A DNA stretch of 64,000 nt from Fuscovulum sp. (GTDB taxonomy: Bacteria > Pseudomonadota > Alphaproteobacteria > Rhodobacterales > Rhodobacteraceae). The stretch covers positions 392,501-456,500 of the forward strand of contig CP136571.1 in assembly GCA_035192965.1 (NCBI GenBank), in the 5' to 3' direction. Every line of letters starts with the position of its first letter. The first letter of the stretch is position 1. Shown in pieces: positions 1-8,956 of the stretch. A program made the position numbers and the translations under genes. The notes beneath the pieces were generated by a model. That model made no database searches. It had not been told where the DNA came from and saw only the letters and a program-made list of their open reading frames with translations.

Positions 1-483
1 CGGTTCATCCAGCAAGAGCACATCTGGTTCCACCGCCAGCGCACGCGCCAGTGCCACCCGCTGCCGCTGCCCACCGCTCAACTCATGCGGTCGCCGCGCC
101 CCGCGCCCCTCAAGGCCCACCAGTGCAAGCATCTCGGCGGCCTTGGCATCGCGCGCCGCGCGCGACACCCCCCGCATTCGCAGCCCGAACCCCACATTCT
201 CGGCCAGCGTCATATGCGGGAACAGCGCGTAGTCCTGAAACACAGTCGTCGTGGGCCGATCCTTCGCCGCCACCCCCGCCATATCCCGCCCGCCGATCAG
301 CACGGCCCCTGCCGTCGGTTCGGCAAACCCGCCGATGATGTTCAACAGCGTGGTCTTGCCGCATCCCGAAGGCCCCAGCAGCACGACGAACTCGCCCGCC
401 GCGATTTCCAGATCTACGGCATCCAGCGCCAGCGCGCTGCCATACCGCTGGCTCACCGCGCGGATGGATACACCGGCTGTCAT
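1..483 (-). CDS. ABC transporter ATP-binding protein, polyamine/opine type (partial)
   Basis: This is the nucleotide-binding subunit of an importer that powers uptake of a small cationic or amine-like solute. Only the first 161 codons are inside the window; the gene runs off its left edge. The visible part holds Walker A GPSGCGKT at residues 37-44, a Q-loop region (TVFQDYALFPH), the signature LSGGQRQR near residue 139 and Walker B ending in LLLDEP at the edge. The sequence resembles PotA-family ATPases. The ATG overlaps the stop of the upstream permease by four bases (ATGA), so it is the last visible gene of a binding protein-permease-permease-ATPase operon. The substrate is inferred from the family only. 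Confidence 0.88.
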   Translation of the reverse strand, partial: MTAGVSIRAVSQRYGSALALDAVDLEIAAGEFVVLLGPSGCGKTTLLNIIGGFAEPTAGAVLIGGRDMAGVAAKDRPTTTVFQDYALFPHMTLAENVGFGLRMRGVSRAARDAKAAEMLALVGLEGRGARRPHELSGGQRQRVALARALAVEPDVLLLDEP

Positions 484-1250
484 GTCTTCACCCTCCGAAA
501 CACGAACACCTCCAGCACCACGACCAGCGTGACGGAAACCAGAAACACCAGCGACCCGACCGCATTCGTCGCAGGCGAAATCCCCGACCGCAGCATCGAC
601 CAGATCTCCACCGGCAGCGTCACATCGAACCGCGTCAGCAGGAACGCGATGATGAATTCATCCCAACTGAACGTGACCGACAGGAAGAACGCTGCCGCCA
701 AAGGCGCCGCCAGCATCGGCGCCGATACCAGCAGCAGCACCTTCCATTCCGGCGCGCCCAGATCGCGCGCCGCGCGTTCGGCGTTCTTCTGATGGTCGCC
801 CATTGCCGCATAGGTGATGGCAAAGCACAGCGGCAGGTTGATCACCACATGGCCGATGCCCGCCGTCCACAGCGACAACCGCACCCCTGTCTGGTTGAAC
901 AGCGTCAGCAGGCCCAGCGCGATGATCAGGTAACTCACCGTCATCGGCGCGATCAGCACCCCGCGCATCAGCACCGATCCCGGCAGCCGCACCCGCGCCA
1001 GTGCATGCGCCGCCAGAAACCCCAGCACCAGCGCCACCAGCGAAGACACCGCCGCCACCAGCGCCGAATTGATCAGCGCGGCCATCAGGTCGCGATCGCC
1101 CAGCACCTTTGCATACCACTCCAGCGTCACACCCTGAAACGGCGGCACGGGCAGACGGCCATCCTGAAAGGAAAACGCCACCAGCACTGCAACGGGCAGG
1201 AACACAAAGGCATAGGCAATCGCCAGATAGGCCCAGGACAGCGCGCGCAT
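480..1250 (-). CDS. ABC transporter permease, PotC/YdcV type
   Basis: An inner-membrane permease of 256 residues with about six hydrophobic helices, normal for the PotC half of polyamine-type importers. The segment around residues 155-175 (ARDLGAPEWKVLLLVSAPML) matches the EAA loop that docks onto the ATPase. It follows the other permease with only two bases between stop and start and overlaps the ATPase start by four bases, so the two are probably translationally coupled. The partner binding protein is two genes upstream. The transported substrate is not determined by this gene; spermidine/putrescine is the family default and opines or methylated amines are alternatives. Confidence 0.88.
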   Translation of the reverse strand: MRALSWAYLAIAYAFVFLPVAVLVAFSFQDGRLPVPPFQGVTLEWYAKVLGDRDLMAALINSALVAAVSSLVALVLGFLAAHALARVRLPGSVLMRGVLIAPMTVSYLIIALGLLTLFNQTGVRLSLWTAGIGHVVINLPLCFAITYAAMGDHQKNAERAARDLGAPEWKVLLLVSAPMLAAPLAAAFFLSVTFSWDEFIIAFLLTRFDVTLPVEIWSMLRSGISPATNAVGSLVFLVSVTLVVVLEVFVFRRVKT

Positions 1251-1252
1251 CG

Positions 1253-2107
1253 CTACACCCGATCCAGCCGCAGCCAGCGGCTACTGGCGAAATAGGCCAG
1301 CGTCACCACCGCCATCAGCACCACCGAAAGGGCCGAGGCCAGCGGGAAATTCCCGCTTCGCCCCATTTGCAGCATGATCAGCTGCGGCAGCGTCAGTTCC
1401 GCATTCCCACCCAGAATCTGCGGCGTGATGTAATCCCCGATGCACAGAACAAAGGTCAGAAACGCCCCCGTCACGACGCCTGGCAGCGTCAATGGCAGGA
1501 TCACATGCCGGAATGTTGCCCAACGCCCGGCCCCAAGGTCCGCCGCCGCCCGCGCATAGTTGGGCGAAAGCTGGATCAGGTTGGCGTAAATCGTCAGCGT
1601 CAGCAGCATCACAAAGAAATGGACGAACCCGATCACCGTAGCCGTCCGCGTGGCCGCAATCTCCAACGGTTCGGCAATCAGCCCCAGCCCCAACAGGGCC
1701 TTGTTGACCACCCCGTTCTGCCCCAGCACCAGCAGCCACGCATAGGACCGCACCACATAAGATGTCCAGAACGGCAGAACCGCCATCAGCAGCGCCAGCC
1801 GCTGCCACCGCGCCGGCACCCGAAAGGCAATGATCGCGGCCAAGGGATAGGCCAGCAGGACGGAAACCACCGTCACCACCAGCGTGATCTCAAGGCTGTT
1901 CAGCAGCGCCTTGAACATCGTCCAATCGGTGAAGATGCGGATGTAATTTCCTGGGTCAAACCCCGCCACCACCTCGCGCCCTTCCATCCGCGCAAAGGAC
2001 AGCGCCAGCATGGCAAGGAACGGCAGCACAAAGAACGCAACCGTCCAAAGCAGGGCAGGGGCCGCAAGGCCCCAACCCATCCGTCTTTCCGTCGCGGCCA
2101 GTGTCAC
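1253..2107 (-). CDS. ABC transporter permease, PotB type
   Basis: The partner inner-membrane permease, 284 residues with about six membrane helices. Its EAA-like loop (AAADLGAGRWATFRHVILPL) lies near residues 190-210 and should contact the ATPase. An early hydrophobic stretch, ALLWTVAFFVLPFLAMLAL, forms the first helix, as is usual for PotB/YdcU proteins. It lies 15 bases downstream of the binding-protein gene and 2 bases before the second permease, within one operon. I used the ATG at 2107, which gives a short cytoplasmic N-terminus before helix 1. Confidence 0.88.
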   Translation of the reverse strand: MTLAATERRMGWGLAAPALLWTVAFFVLPFLAMLALSFARMEGREVVAGFDPGNYIRIFTDWTMFKALLNSLEITLVVTVVSVLLAYPLAAIIAFRVPARWQRLALLMAVLPFWTSYVVRSYAWLLVLGQNGVVNKALLGLGLIAEPLEIAATRTATVIGFVHFFVMLLTLTIYANLIQLSPNYARAAADLGAGRWATFRHVILPLTLPGVVTGAFLTFVLCIGDYITPQILGGNAELTLPQLIMLQMGRSGNFPLASALSVVLMAVVTLAYFASSRWLRLDRV

Positions 2108-2122
2108 AGGAGTGTCACGGGG

Positions 2123-3175
2123 TCACTGGTTCAGCATTTCGGTCCACATGTCCTGCATCGCCGTATCCAGCGTTGCATCCGGGATCGGGTACAACTGCGC
2201 CCGCTTCAGGAAATCGGGCTGTTCCTTCCAGCGCAGCACGTCCCGCTGTTCCATGCTCAGCGCGTCGCCGGTTTTTGCATTGGCCGGCATCCCCCAATAG
2301 CAGGACGAGGTTGCCAGCTTGGCCTGCCCCTCGGGCGAGACGATGTATTTCACGAATTCCAGCGCCAGATCCGGCTGGGTGGATCCTGCCACCACACCGA
2401 TCGACTGCGCCCAGCGCAACCCGCCCTGCTTGGGGATGGTCCAGTCCAGGTTCGGGTTGTCGGCGGCCAGCACGGCGGTCAGCCATTCGCCGCCACCCAC
2501 CACGATATCCACCTCGCCCGTCGCCAGCGCCGTTTGCGCCGACACAACATCCGACACCTGCTTTGATGCTGCCCGCAGTTTCATCAGCGGGTCTTTCAGG
2601 CTGGGCAGGTTTTCCGCTGTGATATCGGCGGTGTTGATCCCCTGACCAAGCGCCACAAGGCCCAGAACCGGCAGGTAATAATCATAGATCGCGATCCGGC
2701 CATCATATTTGCCCGATGTCAGGGCGGCCATATCCTCCATATCCGCGGGATCGACCTTGGTCTTGTCGAAGGAAATGGTGTTGTAGCCAAACTTTTCCGT
2801 CACGGCATAGGTCTTGCCATCCACGGTGTTGTTCTCGGCCATCACCAGTTCGGGAAAGAAATTCTGTGTGGGCAGTTCTGCCGCCGGCAGCTCCGCCAGA
2901 TAGCCAGCCTCGACCGCGCGCCCCACATCAACCGCGTCGATCACCAGCACGTCCCAATCGCCGGGCTGCGATTGATCCAGGATCGCCAGCCCCGCCGCCG
3001 TACCTTCATACTCCTTCAGGTTGACGGTCACGCCGAACTTTTCCTCGAACGGCTCGATCAGGGCGGGATCGGTGTGGTCGCACCACACCAGCGCGTTCAG
3101 TTCCTGCGCAAAGGACGGGCTCGCCACCGACAAAAGCGCAAGGGCGGTCAGCGGAAGGGTTACTTTCTGGGCCAT
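2123..3175 (-). CDS. ABC transporter substrate-binding protein, PotD-like
   Basis: A periplasmic binding protein of 350 residues. A signal peptide (MAQKVTLPLTALALLSVASP, then SFAQ/E) ends near residue 24. The mature protein has the PotD-type two-lobe pattern, including VLVIDAVDVG, VGGGEWLTAV and the C-terminal FVKYIVSPEGQAKLATSS. The reading frame extends much further upstream, but the ATG at 3175 has a GGAG ribosome site seven bases before it and starts exactly at the signal peptide. An alternative ATG at 3187 adds four residues. It heads the importer operon and lies back to back with a TetR gene, which suggests control by that regulator. The ligand is unknown: a polyamine, or an opine/betaine given the nearby demethylase. 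Confidence 0.87.
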   Translation of the reverse strand: MAQKVTLPLTALALLSVASPSFAQELNALVWCDHTDPALIEPFEEKFGVTVNLKEYEGTAAGLAILDQSQPGDWDVLVIDAVDVGRAVEAGYLAELPAAELPTQNFFPELVMAENNTVDGKTYAVTEKFGYNTISFDKTKVDPADMEDMAALTSGKYDGRIAIYDYYLPVLGLVALGQGINTADITAENLPSLKDPLMKLRAASKQVSDVVSAQTALATGEVDIVVGGGEWLTAVLAADNPNLDWTIPKQGGLRWAQSIGVVAGSTQPDLALEFVKYIVSPEGQAKLATSSCYWGMPANAKTGDALSMEQRDVLRWKEQPDFLKRAQLYPIPDATLDTAMQDMWTEMLNQ

Positions 3176-3233
3176 TCTTCTCTCCATGTCGGGGTTCTGT
3201 CGGCGCTTCTGTCCGGCGCGGTCACGAAAATAA

Positions 3234-3259
3234 TTGAGTTCGTTCATTTTTGAAGTCAA
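3234..3259. promoter_or_regulatory. Candidate TetR operator between importer operon and TetR gene
   Basis: The divergent intergenic region holds an imperfect inverted repeat: arms TTGAGTTC (3234-3241) and GAAGTCAA (3252-3259) match at seven of eight positions around a 10-bp centre. On the minus strand it overlaps TTGACA/TTGACT-like -35 sequence for the importer operon. Size and position suit a TetR dimer site. Binding by the neighbouring regulator is inferred. Confidence 0.4.
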
Positions 3260-3292
3260 TGTCAAAAAACGGGCAACTTGCGAACGGCACCG

Positions 3293-3910
3293 ATGGCTGG
3301 ACTGCGCGAAAAACAAAAGGCCGACCGAACCCGCCGCATCCTTGAGGCGGCCTCGCGGCTGTTTCGCGAACAGGGTTACGGCGCCATCCGGATCGAAGAC
3401 ATTGCCCATGCGGCCGAAGTTTCTGTTGGCACACTCTACAACTATTTCACCAACAAAGGTGACCTTCTCCTCGCCATCGTGTCGATGGAGGTGGAAGAGG
3501 TGCTGGAATCCGGCAAATCCATCGTCGCCAACCCACCGGCCGACATTGCCCGCGCGCTGGGCGATCTGCTGGGCATCTATTTCGACCATTCGCTCTATTA
3601 CCTGTCCAAGGAAATGTGGCGCACCGCCATGGCCATTTCCATCGAGGCACCGGGAACCCCCTTTTCGGCCCGATATACCGAACTCGACAGCCTGCTCGCG
3701 GCACAGGTCTGCGATCTGATCGGCGAACTGCAACGCAAGGGTTATGCCCGCACGGATATCGACGCAGATGCCGTCGGCCAGTTGCTGTTTAACAACCTCA
3801 ATCAGATGTTCACCGAATTCGTGAAGGCCGAGGATATGACCCTCACAGACCTGCACGCGATCACCGCCCGCCAGAACGCCCCCATCGCCGAATTTCTGGC
3901 CCGCCGCTGA
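3293..3910 (+). CDS. TetR/AcrR family transcriptional regulator
   Basis: A one-component repressor of 205 residues. The N-terminal helix-turn-helix is clear: RILEAASRLFREQGYGAIRI, then EDIAHAAEVSVGTLYNYFTNKGDLL, the TetR recognition-helix pattern. The C-terminal two-thirds is a helical ligand-binding domain that I cannot tie to a ligand. The ATG at 3293 is preferred; an in-frame TTG at 3278 would add five residues. It is transcribed away from the polyamine-type importer and probably controls it through the inverted repeat in the 117-bp gap. It converges on the demethylase gene at its 3' side, which has its own TetR partner. Confidence 0.88.
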   Translation: MAGLREKQKADRTRRILEAASRLFREQGYGAIRIEDIAHAAEVSVGTLYNYFTNKGDLLLAIVSMEVEEVLESGKSIVANPPADIARALGDLLGIYFDHSLYYLSKEMWRTAMAISIEAPGTPFSARYTELDSLLAAQVCDLIGELQRKGYARTDIDADAVGQLLFNNLNQMFTEFVKAEDMTLTDLHAITARQNAPIAEFLARR

Positions 3911-4024
3911 TCCTTTCATCTTGGCCCAAATACCCAACGGCAACAGCGTCACCCCCATCCCGGTCGCCTGAAGGCGCCCTCCTCTCTCCCGCCCCTGCGG
4001 GCGAGGGGCCAGGGGAGGGGGCAT

Positions 4025-6061
4025 TCAGATATCCTTCACCAGGCGCAGCGCATCATAGATCGCTGCATGGGTGTTGCGCGCCTCGACCGCATCCCCGATG
4101 CGGAACAGTTGAAACCCGGCAGGGCCACCGTTCATCGCCTGCGGCCGCCCTTCGATCAGCGCGTCATAATCCACCGCGCCAAGGTTTTCCGACAGCGGCT
4201 TCAGATCGAAATAGATCTGCGCCAGCGGCTGCGTGCCATGGTTCACGACGATCTGGTCAAACTGCCGTTCCTGCCGCAGATCACGGCTGTAATCCGACCC
4301 GATCACCGCCTTCAGCCGGTTTCCGTCCCGCTCTACCGCAAGCAGGCGATAGGCCACGGTAAAGGTCACCGCCTTGTCCTGCATCGCCCGCATATAGGGG
4401 ACAAGGTTCATCCCCATTACCTCGGGTGCAAAGATACGGTCCGGGGTCATCACCTCGACCGCCGCCCCCGCCTCGGCCAGCATCTGCGCGGCCTGCATCG
4501 CCGCATGGTCGCCCGCGTCATCATAAAGCAGCACCTGCGCCCCTGGCTTTACATCGCCCGAAAGGATATCCCATGCGCTGACCACCAGATCATTGCCTGC
4601 TGCCAGCACATCCGTCTCCGGCAGCCCGCCCGTCGCCACGATCACCAAATCAGGGCGTTCGGCCAGCACATCCGCCGCCTCGGCCCAGGTATTGAACCGG
4701 AATTCGACATCCCGCGCCGCACATTTTGCCATGCGCCAGTCGATGATCCCGATCATCTCGGCTCGTCGTTTGCTTTGGGCCGTCAGGCGCACTTGCCCGC
4801 CGGGCTGATCCGCGGCCTCGAACACCACAACATGGTGCCCCCGCTCTGCCGCCACCCGCGCGGCCTCCAGCCCCGCAGGGCCAGCCCCCACGACCACCAC
4901 TTTCTTTTGCACCACCGCGGGCGTCACCACATGCGGCATCGTCTCTTCGCGCCCCGTCGCCGGGTTGTGGATGCACAGCGCCATGCCGCCCTGATAGATC
5001 CGGTCAAGGCAATAGGTTGCCCCAACACAGGGGCGGATATCTTCTTCCCGTCCTTCGACGATCTTTCGCACGATATGCGGGTCCGCCATATGCGCCCGCG
5101 TCATGCCGACCATATCCAGCTGCCCCGTCGCCACCGCATGACGCGCGGTCGCCACGTCTGGAATGCGCGCCGCGTGAAAGGTGGGTATCCCCACCTCGGC
5201 CCGCACGCGGCCTGCAAAATCAAGATGCGGCGCGGATCGCATCCCCTGAATCGGGATCACATCGGTCAGGGCGGCATCGGTATGGATGCGCCCCTTAATG
5301 ATGTTCAGGAAATCCACCAGCCCCGAATCCCGGAACCGCCGCGCCATCTCGATCCCCTCCTCCGGGGGGATGCCGCCCGCCTCATCTTCATCCGCCACAT
5401 AGCGCACGCCCAGCAGGAAATCCGGCCCCACCCTATCGCGGCAGGCCGCCAGCACCTCCATCGCAAAGCGCAAGCGGTTGTCCAGCGATCCGGAATATGG
5501 CCCATCCGCCGCCGCTGTCAGCGGGCTTATGAACTGATCCATCAGGTGGCCGTAGCATTCAAACTCTACCCCATCCAGACCGGCCGCCTTCATCCGCTCT
5601 GCCGCATCGGCATAATCGCGGATGATCCGCGCGATATCCCAATCCTCGATGATCTTGGGGAATGCCCGATGCGCCGGTTCCCGGGATTTTCCGGGCGCCA
5701 CCACCGGCAGCCAATCGCCCTTGTCCCACCGCGTGCGGCGGCCAAGATGGCTGATCTGGATCATCACCGCCGCCCCGGCCTCATGGCAATCATCCGCCAG
5801 CCGCCGCATCCACGGCACCACCTCATCCTTCCAGACCAGCACATTGCCGAATGCGGGCGGGCTGTCGCGGCTGACGCTGGCCGACCCCGCCGTCATCACC
5901 ATCGCCACCCCGGCCTTGGCCCGTTCAAGATGATACAGACGATACCGATCCTTCGGCATCCCGTCCTCGGTATAGGCGGGTTCATGGCTTGTCGTCATGA
6001 TCCGGTTGCGCAGGGTCAGATGCTTCAGCCGGTAAGGCTGCAACAACGGATCGTTCGACAT
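4025..6061 (-). CDS. FMN/FAD-dependent demethylase, old-yellow-enzyme family (N-methylproline/dimethylglycine type)
   Basis: A two-part flavoenzyme of 678 residues. The N-terminal half is an OYE-type TIM barrel (LTLRNRIMTTSHEPAY, MIQISHLGRRTRW, FHAARIPDVATARHA, MVGMTRAHMADPHIV). The region CVGATYCLDRIYQGGMALCIHNP carries cysteines placed as for a 4Fe-4S cluster. The C-terminal half has a Rossmann motif VVVVGAGPAGLEAARVAAERG for FAD. This arrangement is known from trimethylamine dehydrogenase, dimethylglycine demethylase and N-methylproline (stachydrine pathway) demethylase; the sequence looks closest to the last two, from memory. The ATG at 6061 follows a GGAGG site eight bases upstream; a TTG at 6091 is a weaker alternative. 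It is divergent from a TetR gene. The exact N-methyl substrate is inferred. Confidence 0.82.
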   Translation of the reverse strand: MSNDPLLQPYRLKHLTLRNRIMTTSHEPAYTEDGMPKDRYRLYHLERAKAGVAMVMTAGSASVSRDSPPAFGNVLVWKDEVVPWMRRLADDCHEAGAAVMIQISHLGRRTRWDKGDWLPVVAPGKSREPAHRAFPKIIEDWDIARIIRDYADAAERMKAAGLDGVEFECYGHLMDQFISPLTAAADGPYSGSLDNRLRFAMEVLAACRDRVGPDFLLGVRYVADEDEAGGIPPEEGIEMARRFRDSGLVDFLNIIKGRIHTDAALTDVIPIQGMRSAPHLDFAGRVRAEVGIPTFHAARIPDVATARHAVATGQLDMVGMTRAHMADPHIVRKIVEGREEDIRPCVGATYCLDRIYQGGMALCIHNPATGREETMPHVVTPAVVQKKVVVVGAGPAGLEAARVAAERGHHVVVFEAADQPGGQVRLTAQSKRRAEMIGIIDWRMAKCAARDVEFRFNTWAEAADVLAERPDLVIVATGGLPETDVLAAGNDLVVSAWDILSGDVKPGAQVLLYDDAGDHAAMQAAQMLAEAGAAVEVMTPDRIFAPEVMGMNLVPYMRAMQDKAVTFTVAYRLLAVERDGNRLKAVIGSDYSRDLRQERQFDQIVVNHGTQPLAQIYFDLKPLSENLGAVDYDALIEGRPQAMNGGPAGFQLFRIGDAVEARNTHAAIYDALRLVKDI

Positions 6062-6100
6062 GGGTATGGCCTCCGGCTTTGCGCTGCTCAAACTTTCCGA

Positions 6101-6145
6101 GAAATGTTCACTACTGTCAAGTTTTCAGTCACCCATGAACATTTC
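6101..6145. promoter_or_regulatory. Perfect inverted repeat in divergent demethylase/TetR promoter
   Basis: Ten-base arms GAAATGTTCA (6101-6110) and TGAACATTTC (6136-6145) are exact reverse complements, separated by 25 bp. Between them on the minus strand lies TTGACA (6115-6120), a good -35 for the demethylase gene. The arms would sit on one face of the DNA about 3.5 turns apart. They are likely binding sites for the adjacent TetR protein, or half-sites of a larger complex. Confidence 0.55.
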
Positions 6146-6181
6146 CTTGCGACCCGACCCCCGGATCGCTACCCTCACCCC

Positions 6182-6811
6182 ATGACCGATGAACCCCCTT
6201 CAGAGTCTGGCTGGCGCGGATCGCCCGATCTGTGGCTTGAGGCCGCGCATGATACGCTGGTGGAAAGCGGGGTGGATGCCGTCCGCATCCAGCCGCTTGC
6301 CAAACGGCTGAACATCGCGCGCACCAGTTTCTATTGGCACTTCAAGGACCGCGAAACCCTGCTTGCCGCGCTGGCCGATCGTTGGGCCGCGCGTACCACC
6401 GCCGGGCTGACCGCCGCCTGCGCCGCCTATGCCGATACCAAGGCCGAGGCGATGCTGAACGTCATCTCCTGCTTCCTTTCCGACGCGGCCTTTGACAGCC
6501 GGCTGGAATTCGCCATCCGCTCTTGGGCGCTGCAGGACGCCACCATCATGGCCCGCCTTAACACCGAAGACAGCGCCCGGATCGACGCGCTGATCGCGCT
6601 TTACCATCGCTGGGGCCATAGCGGGGTGGATGCCGACACCCGCGCCCGCGCCGTCTATCTTACCCAGATCGGCTATATCTCCACCCAGGCGCGTGAAGAC
6701 CTGTCCATCCGCATGGCGCGCATCCCGGCCTATGTGGAACTTTTCACCGACAGCGCCCCCACCCAACGCGAATTGGCGCGGTTTCACGCCCGCCACGGCT
6801 TTTCCCCCTGA
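6182..6811 (+). CDS. TetR family transcriptional regulator
   Basis: A regulator of 209 residues. The N-terminal HTH reads AAHDTLVESGVDAVRIQPLA followed by KRLNIARTSFYWHFKDRETLL, including the typical FYWHFKDRE end of a TetR DNA-binding domain. The C-terminal domain is helical and of unknown ligand. The ATG at 6182 is the first that leaves a normal short N-terminus; the reading frame is open far upstream only because it is antisense to the demethylase. It faces away from that gene, with a perfect 10-bp inverted repeat between them, so it most likely controls demethylase expression in response to an N-methylated compound. That role is inferred from position. Confidence 0.85.
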   Translation: MTDEPPSESGWRGSPDLWLEAAHDTLVESGVDAVRIQPLAKRLNIARTSFYWHFKDRETLLAALADRWAARTTAGLTAACAAYADTKAEAMLNVISCFLSDAAFDSRLEFAIRSWALQDATIMARLNTEDSARIDALIALYHRWGHSGVDADTRARAVYLTQIGYISTQAREDLSIRMARIPAYVELFTDSAPTQRELARFHARHGFSP

Positions 6812-6878
6812 CGCCGCGCTTTACCGCCGCCCAACGCGCGCCTAGCCTGCGCCGCAACCAAACCCCCCGGGACCCCAC

Positions 6879-7841
6879 ATGATTGCTGCATACCGCGAGG
6901 CCGAGGGCCGCCTGATCCGACTCGCCCCCGAGGCCGCCCTCTCCGATGCCATCTGGATCGACATGCTTCGCCCGACAGAGGCAGAGACCGCCGCCGTCAT
7001 GGCGCTGGGCGTCGATGTGCCGACGCTGGAGGATATGGAAGAGATCGAGATTTCAAATCGCCTCTACCGTGAAAATGGAACCGATTACATGACGGTGCAG
7101 CTCACCGGGCATTCGGAGACAAACACCCCCCTTGCCGGCCCAGTCACCTTCATCCTGTCACCCGGCCGTGTTGTGACCGTGCGCCACCATGATTCCAGGC
7201 CCTTTGAAACCTACCCCACCCGTGCCGAAAAGGTGGGTCCGGGTTGTACCAGCGCCAACCGGGTTTTCCTGTCGATGATCGAAGAAATCATCGGTCGGCT
7301 GGCCGATCTGCTGGAATCCTCGGGCCGCAGCCTCGATAGCACCTCGCGCTCTGTCTACACCCCCGGCGGGCGCGGCCAGAACCAGAAACGGCTTGAGGTC
7401 GCTTTGCGTCAGATCGGGCGCGAGGCGGAATTGCTTGGCCATATCCGCCTTGCCCTGCTGACACTCAGCCGCGCGCTTGGATTCTACAGCCAGACTGCCC
7501 GTGAACGTATGGGCGACGAAGGCATGGCGCCCGTCACCGCAAACCTGCTGCGCGACATCGATTCGCTTGAGGTGCACACCGATTTCCTGTCGCAGCGTGT
7601 CGCCTTGGCGTCTGATGCCACGCTGGGGATGATCAACCTGTCGCAAAACTCCACCGTGCGCATCGTATCGGTCGTGGCCGTGTTGTTTTCGCCGCCGACT
7701 CTGATCGCATCGATCTACGGGATGAATTTCGACGTGATGCCGGAACTGGCGCAGCCTTGGGGCTATCCTGCGGCTTTGGTGTCGATGCTGGCCGCATCGC
7801 TGGCGGCCTTCCTGTACTTCCGCTGGAAGAACTGGCTTTAG
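6879..7841 (+). CDS. CorA family divalent cation transporter
   Basis: A membrane protein of 320 residues with the CorA layout: a long, mostly alpha-helical cytoplasmic domain (residues 1 to about 255) followed by two C-terminal membrane helices. The first ends in the family signature YGMNF near residue 285. Members move Mg2+, Co2+ or, for ZntB-like proteins, export Zn2+; the sequence alone does not settle which ion. It stands as a single gene after the TetR regulator with a 67-bp gap, and its stop codon overlaps the nagA stop on the other strand by three bases (convergent genes). Confidence 0.88.
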   Translation: MIAAYREAEGRLIRLAPEAALSDAIWIDMLRPTEAETAAVMALGVDVPTLEDMEEIEISNRLYRENGTDYMTVQLTGHSETNTPLAGPVTFILSPGRVVTVRHHDSRPFETYPTRAEKVGPGCTSANRVFLSMIEEIIGRLADLLESSGRSLDSTSRSVYTPGGRGQNQKRLEVALRQIGREAELLGHIRLALLTLSRALGFYSQTARERMGDEGMAPVTANLLRDIDSLEVHTDFLSQRVALASDATLGMINLSQNSTVRIVSVVAVLFSPPTLIASIYGMNFDVMPELAQPWGYPAALVSMLAASLAAFLYFRWKNWL

Positions 7842-8956
7842 GCCGCCACGCCCGCCCGCCACACACCGCGCAACGCCCAATCCGCGCCCAGATGCACCAT
7901 GTCGGCCCGCGCGCCGGGGCGCAGATGGCCCAGATCACCCCGCCCGATCACCGCCGCCGGGATGCTGCTTGCCATGGCCAACGCCCGCTCTGGCGCAATA
8001 CCCACCTCTTGCACCAACACTTGCACCGCACGCGGCAGCGTCAGATCGGCCCCTGCCAGCGTGCCATCTTCCAGCGTCAATCGACCCTGTGACCGCAGAA
8101 TCCGCCGCCCGCCAAGGTGGAACTCTGTCCGGTCCGTTCCCGCCAGCGCCATGCAGTCGGATACCAGAAACACACCGCTCCGCTTTGCCGACAACGCCAC
8201 GCGGAGGCTGATCGGGTCCACATGGATGCCATCGGCAATCAATCCGGCAAACCCGTCCCCCGCCAGCACGGCCCCCACCATTCCCGCTTCGCGATTGCCC
8301 ATCTGGCTCATGGCGTTGAACAGATGCGTCGCACAGCGCGCGCCTGCCGCCGTCGCCGCCCGCGCCTCTGTCGCGGAGCAATCGGTATGGCCCAGCGACA
8401 CGATCACCCCTGCCGCCGCCATCGCCCGGATCTGCGTCTTGGTCACTGATTCCGGCGCGACCGTCACCATCAGCGCGGGCAGTTCCGCCGCGGCTTCGAT
8501 GATCAGCGCCAGATCGCGCGGATCCATCCGCCTGATCAGGGCCGCGTCATGCGCCCCCTTGCGCCGCACATCCAGATGCGGCCCCTCCAGATGCAGGCCC
8601 AGAAATCCGGGGACCTGCGCCTTGGTCGCGGCGATACCGGCCTCAACCACCCGCGCCGTCGCCTCATAGCTATCGGTGATCAGCGTGGGCAGACAACCGG
8701 TAGCCCCAAGCCGGGCTTGGACGGCACAAATCGTCTCTAACACGGCCTGATCTGTGTTTCTGTCGACAGCGACCCCGCCCGATCCATTGACCTGAAGGTC
8801 CAGGAAACCGGGCGCGATCACCCCACCCGACAGGGCAACCACCGTGCCCTCGGCTGCGCCAAACCCCACCACATGCCCATCCTCCACCACCAATGCGCCC
8901 TCACGGAACTCTGCCCCGTCAAAGACCCGCGCGCCGGTATAGGATGTTCTGCCCAT
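7838..8956 (-). CDS. nagA: N-acetylglucosamine-6-phosphate deacetylase
   Basis: NagA removes the acetyl group from GlcNAc-6-phosphate, giving glucosamine-6-phosphate and acetate in the cytoplasm. The 372-residue protein shows the amidohydrolase pattern: LHLEGPH with metal ligand Glu124, VSLGH (His190), THLFNAMSQM (His211) and the catalytic Asp in LVSDCMALAG (Asp267). The ATG at 8956 shares one base with the stop of the upstream deaminase gene (TGATG), so it is the last gene of the kinase-regulator-deaminase-nagA operon. The frame is open further upstream but the extra part has no NagA similarity. Its product feeds the isomerising deaminase encoded next to it. Confidence 0.93.
   Translation of the reverse strand: MGRTSYTGARVFDGAEFREGALVVEDGHVVGFGAAEGTVVALSGGVIAPGFLDLQVNGSGGVAVDRNTDQAVLETICAVQARLGATGCLPTLITDSYEATARVVEAGIAATKAQVPGFLGLHLEGPHLDVRRKGAHDAALIRRMDPRDLALIIEAAAELPALMVTVAPESVTKTQIRAMAAAGVIVSLGHTDCSATEARAATAAGARCATHLFNAMSQMGNREAGMVGAVLAGDGFAGLIADGIHVDPISLRVALSAKRSGVFLVSDCMALAGTDRTEFHLGGRRILRSQGRLTLEDGTLAGADLTLPRAVQVLVQEVGIAPERALAMASSIPAAVIGRGDLGHLRPGARADMVHLGADWALRGVWRAGVAA

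Noticed and set aside
4067..6811. A very long plus-strand reading frame of 914 codons covering the demethylase gene
   Set aside because: Its first 700 codons are antisense to the demethylase and are rich in His, Arg and Pro, the usual shadow pattern in GC-rich DNA. Only the last part from 6182 is a real gene (TetR).
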